The notes: generated from the sequence alone by a model not told the origin. DNA of 19,532 bases from Isohypsibius dastychi (GCA_034696485.1 JAQIWT010000478.1:1-19532); one strand, 5' to 3'. Shown: positions 8,442 to 18,257, counted from the stretch's first letter. Translations and numbers: made by a program.

Positions 8442-8800
8442 ATCTGTCTATACAAGCAAAACATGTAATCTGGCCAGCATCCAAATCAGCATTGAAACTG
8501 ACTAGCACCAACTTCCTAACTTTTCAAACGAAAAGAACCGTACAGGTGCAGGGTCAAGAAAACGGGTTTCGTGAACCCCGTGTTCAAGAAATCGGGGAGC
8601 TAAAGAAAACTGTTCCAGACGGATCACGGTTTTTCAGTCATGTGATGAAGATGTCATGGTTGATCGGTTTCGACACCTAGCAAAAAGTCGTCACGAAGTG
8701 AGAGCGATTCAAACTCAAAGATGGCTTATCAAGCTCGCTTACAGCTTTAGCGTCCTCATTTCTACAGGGTACCTGGTGGTTGAAGTCGAACAACCTACAA
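8442..8800 (+). CDS. Possible two-exon fragment with one membrane helix
   Basis: Two candidate exons, 8442-8545 and 8638-8800, are joined by a 92-nt intron. The first follows GAAATTTCCAG and ends TACAG|GTGCAG. The second follows ACGGTTTTTCAG, and the join is in phase 0. The product contains LKLTSTNFLTFQTKRTVQ, then SCDEDVMVDRFRHLAKSRHE and a hydrophobic stretch WLIKLAYSFSVLISTGYLVV that could span a membrane. A strong donor, ACAA|GTAAGC, closes the second exon at 8800, but I could not place the next exon. Frames stay open downstream to 8982. I do not recognise the protein, and it may be a relic. Confidence 0.25.
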
Positions 8801-9198
8801 GTAAGCACAGTAGTTCCGGCTCGTTTAGGCGAACGCCGTTTCTGCTCATAGCCTACATGTTCCACCTCATCGCAGCTACCGAAACAGTCTCAAAGCACTG
8901 TCATTTTTTGAGCAAGTATGTATTTTATAGTGTTGTTGCCTCATTAGACGTTCATAATTATCACTCTGGTGAGCATTCTTAATTGCTGCCCCCACCACCG
9001 CGGCTTGAGGACGCGATGGGCAAGCTTGCCGCTACTACGCCGGCTGGTACGTGTTCCTACCCGTTCCTGCCGGTCTCTGACAGGTACCCCCCACTGAGAA
9101 AAATACTACGAGACGAGCGGAGTGTAATAAGCGGGACACAACTACCAAGACGTCCCGGGACTGCTGCAACGTACTGTATGAATGGTTATCGAAAATGA

Positions 9199-9450
9199 CT
9201 ATCCAGACGCATTCTTCCGATTGAGAAATAAATCGGGCTCTCCTTCTTTAAAGTCACGATTCAACACCGTGATCATCTCCTGTGTGGTATTCAACGATTT
9301 CTGTGAACACAACAGGATAATCTCACTGATGGGCTCAAAAGGTGAAACACATCTCGGAGGGATGTGTCTTTTGAGTTTCTCAAATGCCGGCTTCCGTACG
9401 ACCCTTTTCCCTGTTGAATTCCTCGAGAATCCCATGATCAATGCTAACAT
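9199..9450 (-). CDS. Possible small protein, 83 aa, divergent to the first GPCR
   Basis: The frame from ATG at 9450 reads MLALIMGFSRNSTGKRVVRK and continues through KLKRHIPPRCVSPFEP and LNTTQEMITVLNRDFKEGEP to TAG at 9199. Its amino-acid balance is more protein-like than the overlapping plus-strand frame. Its start lies only 45 nt from the GPCR start on the other strand, which would leave almost no room for two promoters. It matches no family I know. It may instead be an exon, or a false positive from the GPCR leader region. Confidence 0.25.
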   Translation of the reverse strand: MLALIMGFSRNSTGKRVVRKPAFEKLKRHIPPRCVSPFEPISEIILLCSQKSLNTTQEMITVLNRDFKEGEPDLFLNRKNASG

Positions 9451-9494
9451 ATAAACACGAAGTAGAGGTCGAACAACAACCACAGTGTTAGAAA

Positions 9495-10527
9495 ATGGAT
9501 TTGCTTGTGAATTCTACATTGGCTGGCAACTCAACCATTTCCAACTCAGTTCTCCAGTGGCGAGAACTGTCCATCTTCATGGTCATATGTGCGATCATCT
9601 CACTCATTCTCAACTCGTTCGTCCTGTTTTTATTCCTCAACAGCCACCATGCACGCCAAATCCCCTTCAATTCATACCTCATCTGTCTCGTTTCCAGCAA
9701 CATTTTCAACTCCGTGGCGGTTAGTCCGTTTGACGTAATGAATAGCCTCTCACCACACTGGATGTTCGGGTCTCCACTCTGTTCAGCCGCCGTGTATCTC
9801 TCCGGATTGTCCCAGGCTATCATCCCGCATATTCATCTTCTCATATCCTTCAACCGATTATGGTCGATTTTTTACCCGGATCATTATCGTCGCCGCATGA
9901 CTCACAGAGTCGCATATAGTTCATTTTCCATTATGTCAGCATATGTGCTGCTTTTTATCGTCCCTAGCTATACCCTTGACAGTTTGTATTACCGCTTACC
10001 AGAACAGGAAAACGGGTGCTTCGCTAATTTTGCCGGTCAAGGAGTCTATGGGCATGTCGTAGTCTGGCTTATATACAACGTGCCTAATATATTGGTTATC
10101 GCTGTTTACCCCGGCATTGCCGTGAAAATTTTACAAAGAAAGACTAAACGGATTGGCGAGCCAGTGACAAAGGCTGCACGTGAGTCTCAATCAAATCAAA
10201 ATGCTTTCATTTTAGATTATTCCATATTTGGATTTGACAGATACTAACGGGGATATCATCACAAAGCGACAGAAAAGAGCCTCGAACAGCTTCATCGTTT
10301 TGACCGTTTTGACGTTCACGATGGGTATATGCTGGACCCCACTCAACATCTACTACACTGTCGCAATGTACATGTCGAACATTCCAACGCTTTGGGCAGA
10401 TATCGCGACATTTCTATTCTATTTGCAATCTATTCTCGATCCCGTTTGTTTCATGGCTGTCATCCCAGTGTTGAAACAGGAAGTCAGTGGGAGGTGGACA
10501 TCTTGTCGAAACTTGATCTTTGGATGA
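9495..10527 (+). CDS. Class A G-protein-coupled receptor (paralogue 1), two exons, 323 aa
   Basis: Exon 1 is 9495-10179 and exon 2 is 10241-10527. Donor GCAC|GTGAGT and acceptor ATTTGACAG|AT (61 nt) are in phase 1 and give His at the join. Seven hydrophobic segments lie near residues 24-48, 58-81, 96-120, 139-160, 185-212, 245-269 and 280-305. Class A landmarks are N40 in TM1, WMFG (89-92) in loop 1, C96 paired with C175 in loop 2, NRLWSIFYP (120-128) at the end of TM3, CWTP (259-262) in TM6 and DPVCF (295-299) in TM7. The DRY motif is NRL and NPxxY is DPVCF, both divergent. The N-terminus has three N-glycosylation sites (NST, NST and an overlapping run) and no signal peptide, which is usual for the class. 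The ligand is unknown. The close paralogue at 14625 suggests a local peptide- or chemo-receptor family. Confidence 0.88.
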
Positions 10528-12032
10528 CGATGTCGGGATACAAAAAAAGATCTACTTAGCCAGCGGGCGAAAAAGAAAAGGACAGCACGCACAGTTTATA
10601 CTACGTATTCACGACGCGTGCGGAAAATCAAAACTATGGTATTGAACAGAAAAAGGATCAGCGCGGTGCGAACATTGCGATCTGGAACTGACTGACGCGG
10701 TTGCTTTGATGAACTTGTAAGAAATTACAGAAGGGCAGAGGAAAATTGCGGGTGACAGCTGATTTGACATGGTGAACGTAATCTTTTCGACTCACATTCA
10801 CACCGTTGTTGCCGAAATAATAGGTATCCCCCGAGTCGGTGCTGTGTGAGGCCGACGCAGCGGGTCTGATAAGCTAAAGCCGCCGGTGACCCAGGAGTCC
10901 ATATAATTAGAACCACGGATCCACTTTTATCTCACGTTATTTTAAGAGAGCTAAATGTTCAGTAAGCACGAATTTAACCAGCTTCTGTTTTCTTGGCGTT
11001 TTTGTTTTGCCAAATAGTTTTTTTTGCGTTGATGTTTCCAAAATAAGTGAATTTTCCATGATCGCAATCAAATATGTGAACAGAATGAACTGATGAATCA
11101 GTAAACGACAGAACAGATTGCCAACAGGTTTGGTACATGGGAAGATAGTTAATATTCATGTGAACAACGATGTGAAAACAAAACACAGATGTATCCCACG
11201 AAACCTTGCAAACCGCCACACGCACAGTAAGTTTGCCATTCCAGTCAATCAACATTTATTGCAGGGATACCCGGGGTTCATCCCTGGAAAGTGTCTTTCT
11301 CTTTAAACATCCTCCGTGATGTCCCAAAAATTTTCATGGTACGGGGATGTTCTTGCAGAAATTTTTCCAAATCGTTGTGTTCTCACTGGTTTCATTCGCA
11401 AAACTGCTCGGAAATGGCATGAAAGCGCTCAAGTTTAAACCAGAATCCCTCAAAACTTTTTATCTAAAACTTTTGACCACTGGATCAGCACCTTTACGTA
11501 AAGAACAGTTTGGGCCATTAATCAGTGAATTGCGGTAAATTGAACCTGTAGTGTGCTAAAACATGTTGGAGAACGTCGCATTACTAGCTAAATGGCCTCC
11601 AAACACAGCCTATCCTATATGCACTCGTGTGAATGGTGAATGGGATTCTCAGTGCCAAATGTAACTGATACAAGGATGCTTCTTTCCGATCCGTCAAAAT
11701 ATTCTCAGTCTCACCTATCGCTAAAGTTCGGACTGTTGATACCATTGTAGGCTTACTAGTAATGAGTCTGACTTATCGAAAACCGATGCAACAATTCTTC
11801 GCAGCATAGGAACTGATTGTACAGTACCTTGTTTGACCGATCTTTTGTCATACATGCGATTATCGTCTTGTGTGATAAGCATGTTTGTCAAAAGCTGACA
11901 ACACTGTATACTGGTTAAAGCAATTGTTCAGACGAAGTGTGTCCTCTTTGTATTTGGACTTAACGCACATGGTTAACACTACCCACTCCATGAGTATATT
12001 TCGTCACCAGTGTCTTCAGGATTTAGATGTTA
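10528..12032. other. Intergenic region between GPCR 1 and the F-box gene
   Basis: No well-supported gene is present. Overlapping open frames include 93 codons on the minus strand (11255-10974, ATG start, ending in a repeated NAKKT) and 63 codons on the plus strand at 11347-11538. Neither has neighbours, domains or splice partners. A GTAAGT donor occurs on the plus strand near 11227. I see no RNA gene. Confidence 0.45.
11347..11538 (+). CDS. Small ORF with hydrophobic N-terminus, 63 aa
   Basis: ATG opens a frame reading MFLQKFFQIVVFSLVSFAKL and then a basic, Leu/Lys-rich tail to TAA. The first 20 residues resemble a signal peptide or membrane anchor, so a secreted micro-protein is conceivable. 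There is no family match, no nearby poly(A) signal that I could identify, and the length is near chance. Confidence 0.2.
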   Translation: MFLQKFFQIVVFSLVSFAKLLGNGMKALKFKPESLKTFYLKLLTTGSAPLRKEQFGPLISELR

Positions 12033-12056
12033 AATGATCATAGCAGCATGATCATT
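12033..12056. promoter_or_regulatory. Inverted repeat AATGATCAT / ATGATCATT upstream of the F-box gene
   Basis: Nine-base arms at 12033-12041 and 12048-12056 flank the six bases AGCAGC. The element ends 23 nt before the F-box ATG, so it lies in the promoter or 5' leader and could be a protein-binding site or a small hairpin. Confidence 0.35.
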
Positions 12057-12079
12057 AAGGGTCTGGGTTTTAGAAGACC

Positions 12080-13283
12080 ATGAATCGCCAACTGAGTACG
12101 GAATCTGAAAGCCCCGGAAGGTAACTGATGCTGGCTTTCAACATGGTGAGCCTGCAGTGGTTTTTCTTTGGTTTCAGTCACCCTGAGTAAATAAACCAAA
12201 CCCTGTGAGCTGTGCAGCAAGTTTTGGGGGTTTAAATTGATGTTCTCTCGGGTTTCAGGCACATCAACGACCTTCCCTTGGAGCTTCTGACAGAAGTATT
12301 TCACTGGCTTGATTTCTTTTCGCAAAAAACTAGTCAAAGGTAGGTGCAGATGATGTACCTGTTTATTCTTGACATGACGAAAGCCTAAACACGGTGACTG
12401 GATATTTTCAGAGTTTGCAGAAACTGGCTAGATATTCTACGCAATTCCAAGCGCTTTCGAGGGCACATCAAAATTGAGCTCGCACCCACTGACGTGAATT
12501 GCTTATCAGGACTGGCTCAATACTCGCCATTCACGAGATTCCTCAAGCGTCTTGCAACAGATATCGAAATCCTTCATTTCGACGGAAAAGCTGTTCAAGA
12601 AGATGATTGGGTCAATTACCGTATTCATATGGTGCAGGCCTTCAACGAGATACTAAAGCACGAATTAAGGAAAGGGTCGTACAGAACTGCGCTGATATTG
12701 GAGCAATGCCCAGTCCAAATGTCGATAGCCAATTATCAAGCGTCAGTAACAACTTCATTCAAAGAAGTGATAATCAGTCAATCGGAAATCGAAATGGAAT
12801 TCATGATGGGTTTTTACGTGGGTACATTTTACGTCGGAGTGTACTATCGAAAAAGCTGGCATTTCGAGAACCTGCAAGTGAAGGTCGGATCGGCGACACC
12901 ACTGTTCGAGACACAGATGGCGCGCATTTTCCTCAATGACGCGGGGCCACTATCCAAAGAAGAATCGGAGTGTTTGCTGACTTTGAAGAACCGACTCAAA
13001 CCGAAAACTATTGAAATTCTGGCTTTTCGGTTTCGAACGTGAGCCGAAAAAATGTTGTTTTTTTTGAAATGCGCACAGACTTTGGTTTAGGGGTGGGTGG
13101 AATATTGATGTTCAGCGACTTATGGTCAATGCCAGCCATGGCGACCATATTCCAAAGTTCTATGCAGAGCTGCTGATGGGCGTGGCCAAAGGCCTCGAAG
13201 AAGAGTTGAAAGAGTTCGGCTGGGAAGAAAGAGTAATGACGATGCCTAGTGAGCCAAGAACTGTGTTTCCCAACGTCATCTGA
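12080..13283 (+). CDS. F-box protein, four exons, 313 aa
   Basis: Exons are 12080-12120, 12259-12339, 12412-13038 and 13091-13283. Introns are 138, 72 and 52 nt. Donors are GGAAG|GTAACT, CAAAG|GTAGGT and CGAAC|GTGAGC. Acceptors are GGGTTTCAG, GATATTTTCAG and TTTGGTTTAG. All phases agree, each join restoring Arg, Arg and Thr. After MNRQLSTESESPGR the protein reads INDLPLELLTEVFHWLDFF (16-34) and RVCRNWLDIL (41-50), a typical F-box of about 40 residues that binds SKP1. The rest (about 260 residues) has no leucine-rich, WD or Kelch repeats that I recognise and probably binds substrate. The role inferred from the family is to recruit targets to an SCF ubiquitin ligase. The last exon ends RTVFPNVI. 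An ATTAAA signal follows at 13465. Confidence 0.8.
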
Positions 13284-13464
13284 CGCGGGTCGCGGTATTT
13301 GTATTCGGATTTCCGATCAGATCTGGAAGTCCGACACGGAGCAGATTGTTGCGTACATTCTCTGTTTTTCTATAATGACAAAGTCAGCCGAAATTTTTCA
13401 GATTGATGGGAGAGCTTCATATACTTCGAACATTTTTCATTATTCGGTAATCACATACTCTTGA

Positions 13465-13470
13465 ATTAAA
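13465..13470 (+). terminator. Probable poly(A) signal ATTAAA of the F-box gene
   Basis: The common variant ATTAAA occurs about 180 nt past the stop at 13281-13283 and just before the transposon relic. Confidence 0.35.
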
Positions 13471-13477
13471 ACTGCCT

Positions 13478-13971
13478 AGTGTATCATCAAACACGCTGTT
13501 TTAAAAACTTGACTTTTTGCATCAAAATCGAGTTTGGTGACCCGGGCGTCTTCGGTCGGTAGAAGACAGTGTTTTTGTTGACGGGGATCATCGCTTCAGG
13601 AAGGTTTTGTCAACTGCGTTTGTTTTCGGAAGTCATGGATAATCCTGTTTAAGCTACGGTATTTTAAGACACACTCTTCCCTTACTTTTGCGCAGCGGAT
13701 TAGGAAGGGCAATACGGAGTGGCATCGTTGACTCAAGATAAAACCTGTTAAGAGGTTGATTGATCCATATACCGTTACTTTAGTCCGCGAGTGGCATGGA
13801 GACAAAAGAGTTCGCTTTTTGGGAGTAACCCTTACTGCTAAACAGGTAGCGATAATCACTTTGAATACATGATCATTATCTTCATCTCGGTAATAAGATG
13901 AACCGTGTTATGTCCGGGCGTATTGACCGAATCTAAAGCCATTTAGAAATCGGCTCCCAAAATGATACACT
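13478..13971 (-). mobile_element. Degraded Tc1/IS630-type DNA transposon, about 494 bp
   Basis: AGTGTATCAT at 13478-13487 is repeated inverted at 13962-13971. The inner sequence of the right end (AGTGTATCATTTTGGGAGCC) resembles Tc1-like termini. The space between holds a minus-strand transposase remnant whose second-frame stop falls on the inner edge of the left repeat, as in compact Tc1/mariner elements. The repeats are only 10 bp, so the exact ends are uncertain. The 5' half of the transposase is missing, so the element cannot move by itself. Confidence 0.4.
13487..13907 (-). pseudogene. IS630/Tc1-like transposase remnant, frameshifted
   Basis: From 13907 the frame reads YYRDEDNDHVFKVIIATC, then VTPKKRTLLSPCHSRTKVTV and YGSINLLTG. 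This pattern resembles the middle of IS630/Tc1 DDE transposases (a W.PKG..., then KV.VFG..N..TG). The frame ends at TGA 13596-13598. The next frame continues LPEAMIPVNKNTVFYRPKTP, then GSPNSILMQKVKFLKQRV to TGA at 13487. The last part mirrors the YSP.LNPIE..W..LK motif that carries the third acidic residue, here degraded. At least one frameshift and the loss of the N-terminal half make it non-functional. The family call rests on pattern memory. Confidence 0.45.
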
Positions 13972-14471
13972 GTTAACTACCTGTTATAGACGACAGCATT
14001 CTGTTTTTTTAAATTCAACTCCATCCTTTTGACTCCTTGAGATTATGAGGCGTTCTCCATTTTCTTTGAATGTGCTCAATTCATAAAAAACCAGGGTCCC
14101 ATCAATCGTTCAATATAAGCCGGCAGGAGACCGGAAATCTTGCTTGAAAAAAAGAATGCAGTCGATTATATTATCGCGTTCCAAAACTCGAGCAAAATGT
14201 CTTTGCAACTATTTATGAAGCACTCAATAGTCCAGCACTTATTCACACTGGCTGTCTCCTCAATCAACTTTATTCCCCTTCACCGATTAATTCCACGCAA
14301 AGTCACTTGAAAAATCCCAAGCCATACTTTTTTACAAAGGGCGCAGTAATGACTGGCGTTCGTGCCTGTCTGGCTATATCTGACACCCTGGCGAGAAACC
14401 GTCGCGGCTCATAATCACCTGTCGATCTCCATCACCATTAAGTGAACACCTGAACAAGGCTAGCGAATAAC
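13972..14471. other. Intergenic region upstream of GPCR 2
   Basis: About 500 nt contain no protein-like frame of note and no recognised signal. The GPCR 2 promoter presumably lies here. Confidence 0.45.
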
Positions 14472-14624
14472 ATGCTATGTAAATCAAGGGGCTCTCGCAT
14501 CAAAAGCTCAAACCTACTGCGTCCTCCAACGTCCAACCGACGTCAGTCATTAAACGGTCCAACAACCCTCGACTCTGAATTTAAGTCACTGTTAACTGCC
14601 GACAATCTAAAATTGCTATCACTC

Positions 14625-15674
14625 ATGGATATCAACACAACCACCTCTAATTCTTCCCTGGAAGAATACACAGCGCAATGGAACATCCTCCCAGTCTACA
14701 TGATCATCTGCAGCACTGCCGCTTTTTTCGCTAACGGAGTGATTTTTGTTCATTTTCTCACCTTCGAAGGTCTGAAGAACCCTTTCAATGTCTACCTAAT
14801 CCATCTCGTGTTTTTCAACCTCTTCAACGCCGTCCTAGTTTGTCCATTCGATACGATGGCCATCTTGTTCCCGAATTGGATTTTCGGTCACAATCTTTGC
14901 ACGGTGTATTTGTATTTAGCGTGGATGACCCAGGCGGTAATTCCCCACATCCATGTTTTGATCTCGTTGAACCGGTTATGGGCTGTTGTTTTCCCGGTCC
15001 ACTACCGTCAGAACATCTCCCGCAGATTCGTCCTGTGGAGTTGCATTGGAGCTATTTTGTACACTCATGCTGTGTTTGTACCCTTATTGGCCATGGACCA
15101 TGCATTCTATCGACTTGACGAAGAACGTAACGGATGCTTGGTCAATATGATTGATCCTGGATTCTACGCGAAACTAGTTGAGAATCTGATTTACAACGGA
15201 CCGATTGTGACGGTCGCGTTGATTTATCCGGTGATTGCTTATAAAATTTGTACCAAGAGAATAAATCCTCGTGTCGGGACAGCCACTATGCAGCAGCGCA
15301 CCATTGTTCACAGCATGGAGACACACCGTGAGTAACTACTTTGTCGAAGTCCTAGCTCTAGGTCTTATATTTAGCTTCTTATGACAGAGTCAGTGGAAAA
15401 ATCGACAAAAGAAAAATCGGAGAGAGCCAAATTATCTCGGTCGTTTTTGATGCTGACGTTCTTGACGACAAGTACGATGATATGTTGGAGCGTACTCAAT
15501 AGTTATATCACGGCAACGATTTACACGGTTGATGTGCCCAAGCTGTGGTTTGACGTCGGGACGGCGCTGTTCTATCTGCAGTCACTGATTGATCCCGTAT
15601 GCTTTATGATTGTGCTACCAGATTTGCGTGCGAAATTTGTGACCTTTACCAAAAAAATATTTCCAGTCTCCTGA
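14625..15674 (+). CDS. Class A G-protein-coupled receptor (paralogue 2), two exons, 329 aa
   Basis: Exons are 14625-15327 and 15388-15674, with donor CACC|GTGAGT and acceptor TATGACAG|AG (60 nt), phase 1. The join makes Gln. I start at the ATG giving MDINTTTSNSS because it matches the start of paralogue 1. An in-frame ATG at 14472 would add 51 polar, basic residues. Landmarks are N37 in TM1, WIFG (85-88), C92 and C171 for the disulfide, PHIHVLISLNRLWAVVFP (107-124) with NRL in place of DRY, ICW (266-268) in TM6 and DPVCF (303-307) in TM7. The CWxP proline is replaced (CWSV), unlike paralogue 1. The intron position, phase and 287-nt second exon are the same as in paralogue 1, which shows duplication of an intron-bearing ancestor. 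The ligand is unknown. Confidence 0.87.
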
Positions 15675-16464
15675 GTTTCCTGAGTTCAAGTGACAACGAT
15701 TATATTGTCCAAGCAAAAAGTAAAGTGTCTGTAGTATTTTCAATGCCAGAATCAGCGTCACGATTGCGAATTTTACTGATCAGAAGATGATCAGCTTATC
15801 AGTCATTCAAGTCATCCAACAGCAGGAAACGCTTGAGGATCGCGGTACCTGAACAAGGATAATGTCCCACACTAGTGTTAGTGTAATGTAGATTCGATCC
15901 TGAATTTCCCGATAGGAAGTGGCAGCTCGGCTAATCTGATTCGGGCTAAACTATGAATACTCGTCAAAACGCCGGATGGGATGGGTAGACGACTGACTTT
16001 TCAGTTGGTCTTCCATCCAGGGAGACTTATCAATCTGATCTTAAAAGTTCAGCTACTGATGACGGACATAAAGACAGCGTTCTTGATTTCCCATTCACGT
16101 GCATCATCTAACAGCTTTAGCCCATGGCCAGACCATCTAAACATCGGTGAATGACTGCATACGGTACCACAGTAAATGACGTGGGAGATTGAATTTCATG
16201 CGTTTAAGAAATTGTCAGTGCAGGTTTCATCCGCTTTAAAGTCTGCCGGTCTGGACTTCCGAACACTTCGGTTCCTCACTTTTTTTGTTGTGATACTTGG
16301 TCAGATCATATATTCTGTTGGGAAACGATGTTCGCAGAAAAGAAGCCACGCGTTTTGCAAAGCCCCTGAGAGTTGATACGCACTTTGTTTTGATGGTGGA
16401 ACGCCATTTGTAAACAAGCGCATATGAAGTACGCGTGTAGCCGACGACAGTGTCAGATTGCCCA

Positions 16465-16478
16465 TGTCCGATCGGACA
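16465..16478. promoter_or_regulatory. 14-bp palindrome TGTCCGATCGGACA
   Basis: The 14 bases are self-complementary and sit in a region where CGGAC/GTCCG words recur (for example ACCGGACA just after). A protein-binding site is possible, but there is no nearby gene to link it to. Confidence 0.25.
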
Positions 16479-16750
16479 ACCGGACACTTTTCTCGGCTGG
16501 CAAAGTCGTCCGATTTGTCTGGTTGGCCGATACACTTGCCGGCTGAACTATCACCTGACCCTTTCCATCGGATATTTTTTCAACATTTTTTGCAGAAACG
16601 TGCAAATGCTTCTTTCGGAACCTTTAATTTCATATGTTTCGTCGGCTTTCCATCAAAACTCTTTTGAATGTTCAAGAATACAGTACCGATTGCACCATAC
16701 AATTGCAGCGTCCCAAGTACGTGCCCGTGAAACTGGTCAGCCTTAAAGCA

Positions 16751-16858
16751 CCACGTGGCAGCGGTGGTACACATTCGAAAATGTGGTTCATTCGTTGTAA
16801 AAATAGCCAGTTACATTGAGATGTTGTATTGCTGCACCATGCATTCGGTGCCACGTGG
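16751..16858. promoter_or_regulatory. Two palindromic E-boxes CCACGTGG, 100 bp apart
   Basis: CCACGTGG occurs at 16751-16758 and at 16851-16858. CACGTG is the core site of many bHLH factors. No gene start is evident close by, so function is unproven. Confidence 0.25.
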
Positions 16859-17018
16859 TAACTGTGACGCCACGAACCGACAGAAAAAAATAACAGCAAA
16901 AAAGCGACCAGCGCTTTTTTCCAGTACAAGTCCTGCCACATATAACATATTGAAAAGTTCCATAGTGCTGCAGCAGATCGTCTTATAAAAAGCCGTAGTT
17001 TAGCGTAGCACGGGCCTG

Positions 17019-17065
17019 AAAAGCCCAGGCTTTTTTGCTGGCATGACCCAAACTTCTGGGCTTTT
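17019..17065. repeat. Inverted repeat AAAAGCCCAG / CTGGGCTTTT
   Basis: Perfect 10-bp arms at 17019-17028 and 17056-17065 flank 27 bases. A second, smaller palindrome (GCCTG...CAGGC) overlaps the left arm. It could fold into a hairpin and may be the end of a degraded element. Confidence 0.35.
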
Positions 17066-17449
17066 GCACCCCCTCCATCCAGCACCGTTGGGTTGCACTA
17101 CGGGGTGGGATGATTACAGGAGGTCGGTGGGGAGAGCATGAAATTTTATTCAAATTTAGAAAGAACGTTTGACTACCGCCTAAAATGGCGAAGAGCTCAT
17201 GTCACGCTTGAGATGTGGTTTTGGAATAATATTACCTACGCGTTCACGCTAGCAGGCATGAAGGTCGATCCTTACCTGGTAGTATAGAATCTCTACAACT
17301 GACCGGTTGGACTATTTATAACAAAATGAAACTGATGTAAGATGACAAATGGCTGGGTCGTTGGGGGTTAGTTCTGAACTACACCAATGAAAGTTGTGAG
17401 GCAAACACTGCTGGATTTGTTTATTCTAAAGCGGATGTGAAGAATGCGA

Positions 17450-17462
17450 CCCCCCCCCCCCC
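17450..17462 (+). repeat. Poly-C tract of 13
   Basis: Thirteen consecutive C follow GCGA. The run artificially supplies the prolines of an overlapping open frame. Confidence 0.8.
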
Positions 17463-17881
17463 ATCGCTATTCTTCAGCCAGCATACTGCACCAGTGACTG
17501 ATATGCCATGTCCATGGTTTCTAACAGTAGAATCGGATTGGTTATTCGGTGAGAGTGCCATCGAGGACACTTTGGTGGACACCATTGATGGACCTTCGAA
17601 ATTACCACCGACATCCTGGGGGAATTCAAAACACTTACGCGGTGCCGGTAACGCCTTCCAGGTGATAGTTGTGGAAATTACTCAAGACCCCATCAGTGGT
17701 ACGCTGATCACTTCCAGATCATATCCACTTACCACTTGCAGTCAGCAGTACATAATGCTCAGCCATTCTGCGTACCGTATTTGCAGATACATGCGTATGC
17801 CCGAATCATAGTTTGTTGCATCTCTATTGAATTTCGACTTCAGCACTGAACCGATTGAGTATGCAATTCCCCCACAAAAAG

Positions 17882-17894
17882 CCCCCCCCCCCCC
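17882..17894 (+). repeat. Poly-C tract of 13
   Basis: Thirteen consecutive C follow AAAAAG, soon after CCCCCAC. This is the third such tract in the window. Confidence 0.75.
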
Positions 17895-18257
17895 TCTGAC
17901 GATCGTATTATCCTTTCAACAATTTGAATTTTTCAATGAGATTTATCAAGTTGAAGTTCATGCGTCATAATTCAACATTAGCATGACAGATTAACACCTG
18001 GTGTTCTCAAGATCGAAGTCAGTGTATTTTCCGGAGAGCCACGGTGTGTTAGTAAATTTTGTCTGATAAAACATTAGAATGACCCAGATATTGCCGAAAC
18101 ATAAGACTGCAATAGAAAGATATCACTCAGAGCGAGCTTTTTGAACCATCAAGAAGGCAAGCAACTGAAACAAAAGACTAAAACACGAACTATTAAAGAT
18201 GGGTAGCAACAAAATTCAAGTTCAGGAGAAACAGAGGAAAGAGCATCAAGTCAAACG

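Larger units (their letters stand above)
15675..18257. other. Long intergenic region without a supported gene
   Basis: About 2.6 kb hold only open frames that overlap antisense partners. The longest are 137 codons on the minus strand at 16672-17085, with no ATG start, and 124 codons on the plus strand at 17437-17811, opening with GTG next to a C tract. Neither has a domain. Structural items are a 14-bp palindrome (16465-16478), two CCACGTGG sites exactly 100 bp apart, an inverted AAAAGCCCAG pair (17019-17065) and two 13-C runs. This may be old transposon debris. Confidence 0.45.

Noticed and set aside
12038-12337. 99-codon minus-strand frame
   Set aside because: It lies antisense to exons 1 and 2 of the F-box gene, whose splice sites, phases and domain are convincing.
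16672-17085. 137-codon minus-strand frame
   Set aside because: It opens at GTG rather than ATG, shows no domain and crosses the inverted repeat at 17019-17065. The hydrophobic patch LVAFLLLFFSV alone is not enough.
17437-17811. 124-codon plus-strand frame
   Set aside because: It begins with GTG and a run of prolines created by the poly-C tract. The remainder matches nothing and has no splice partners.
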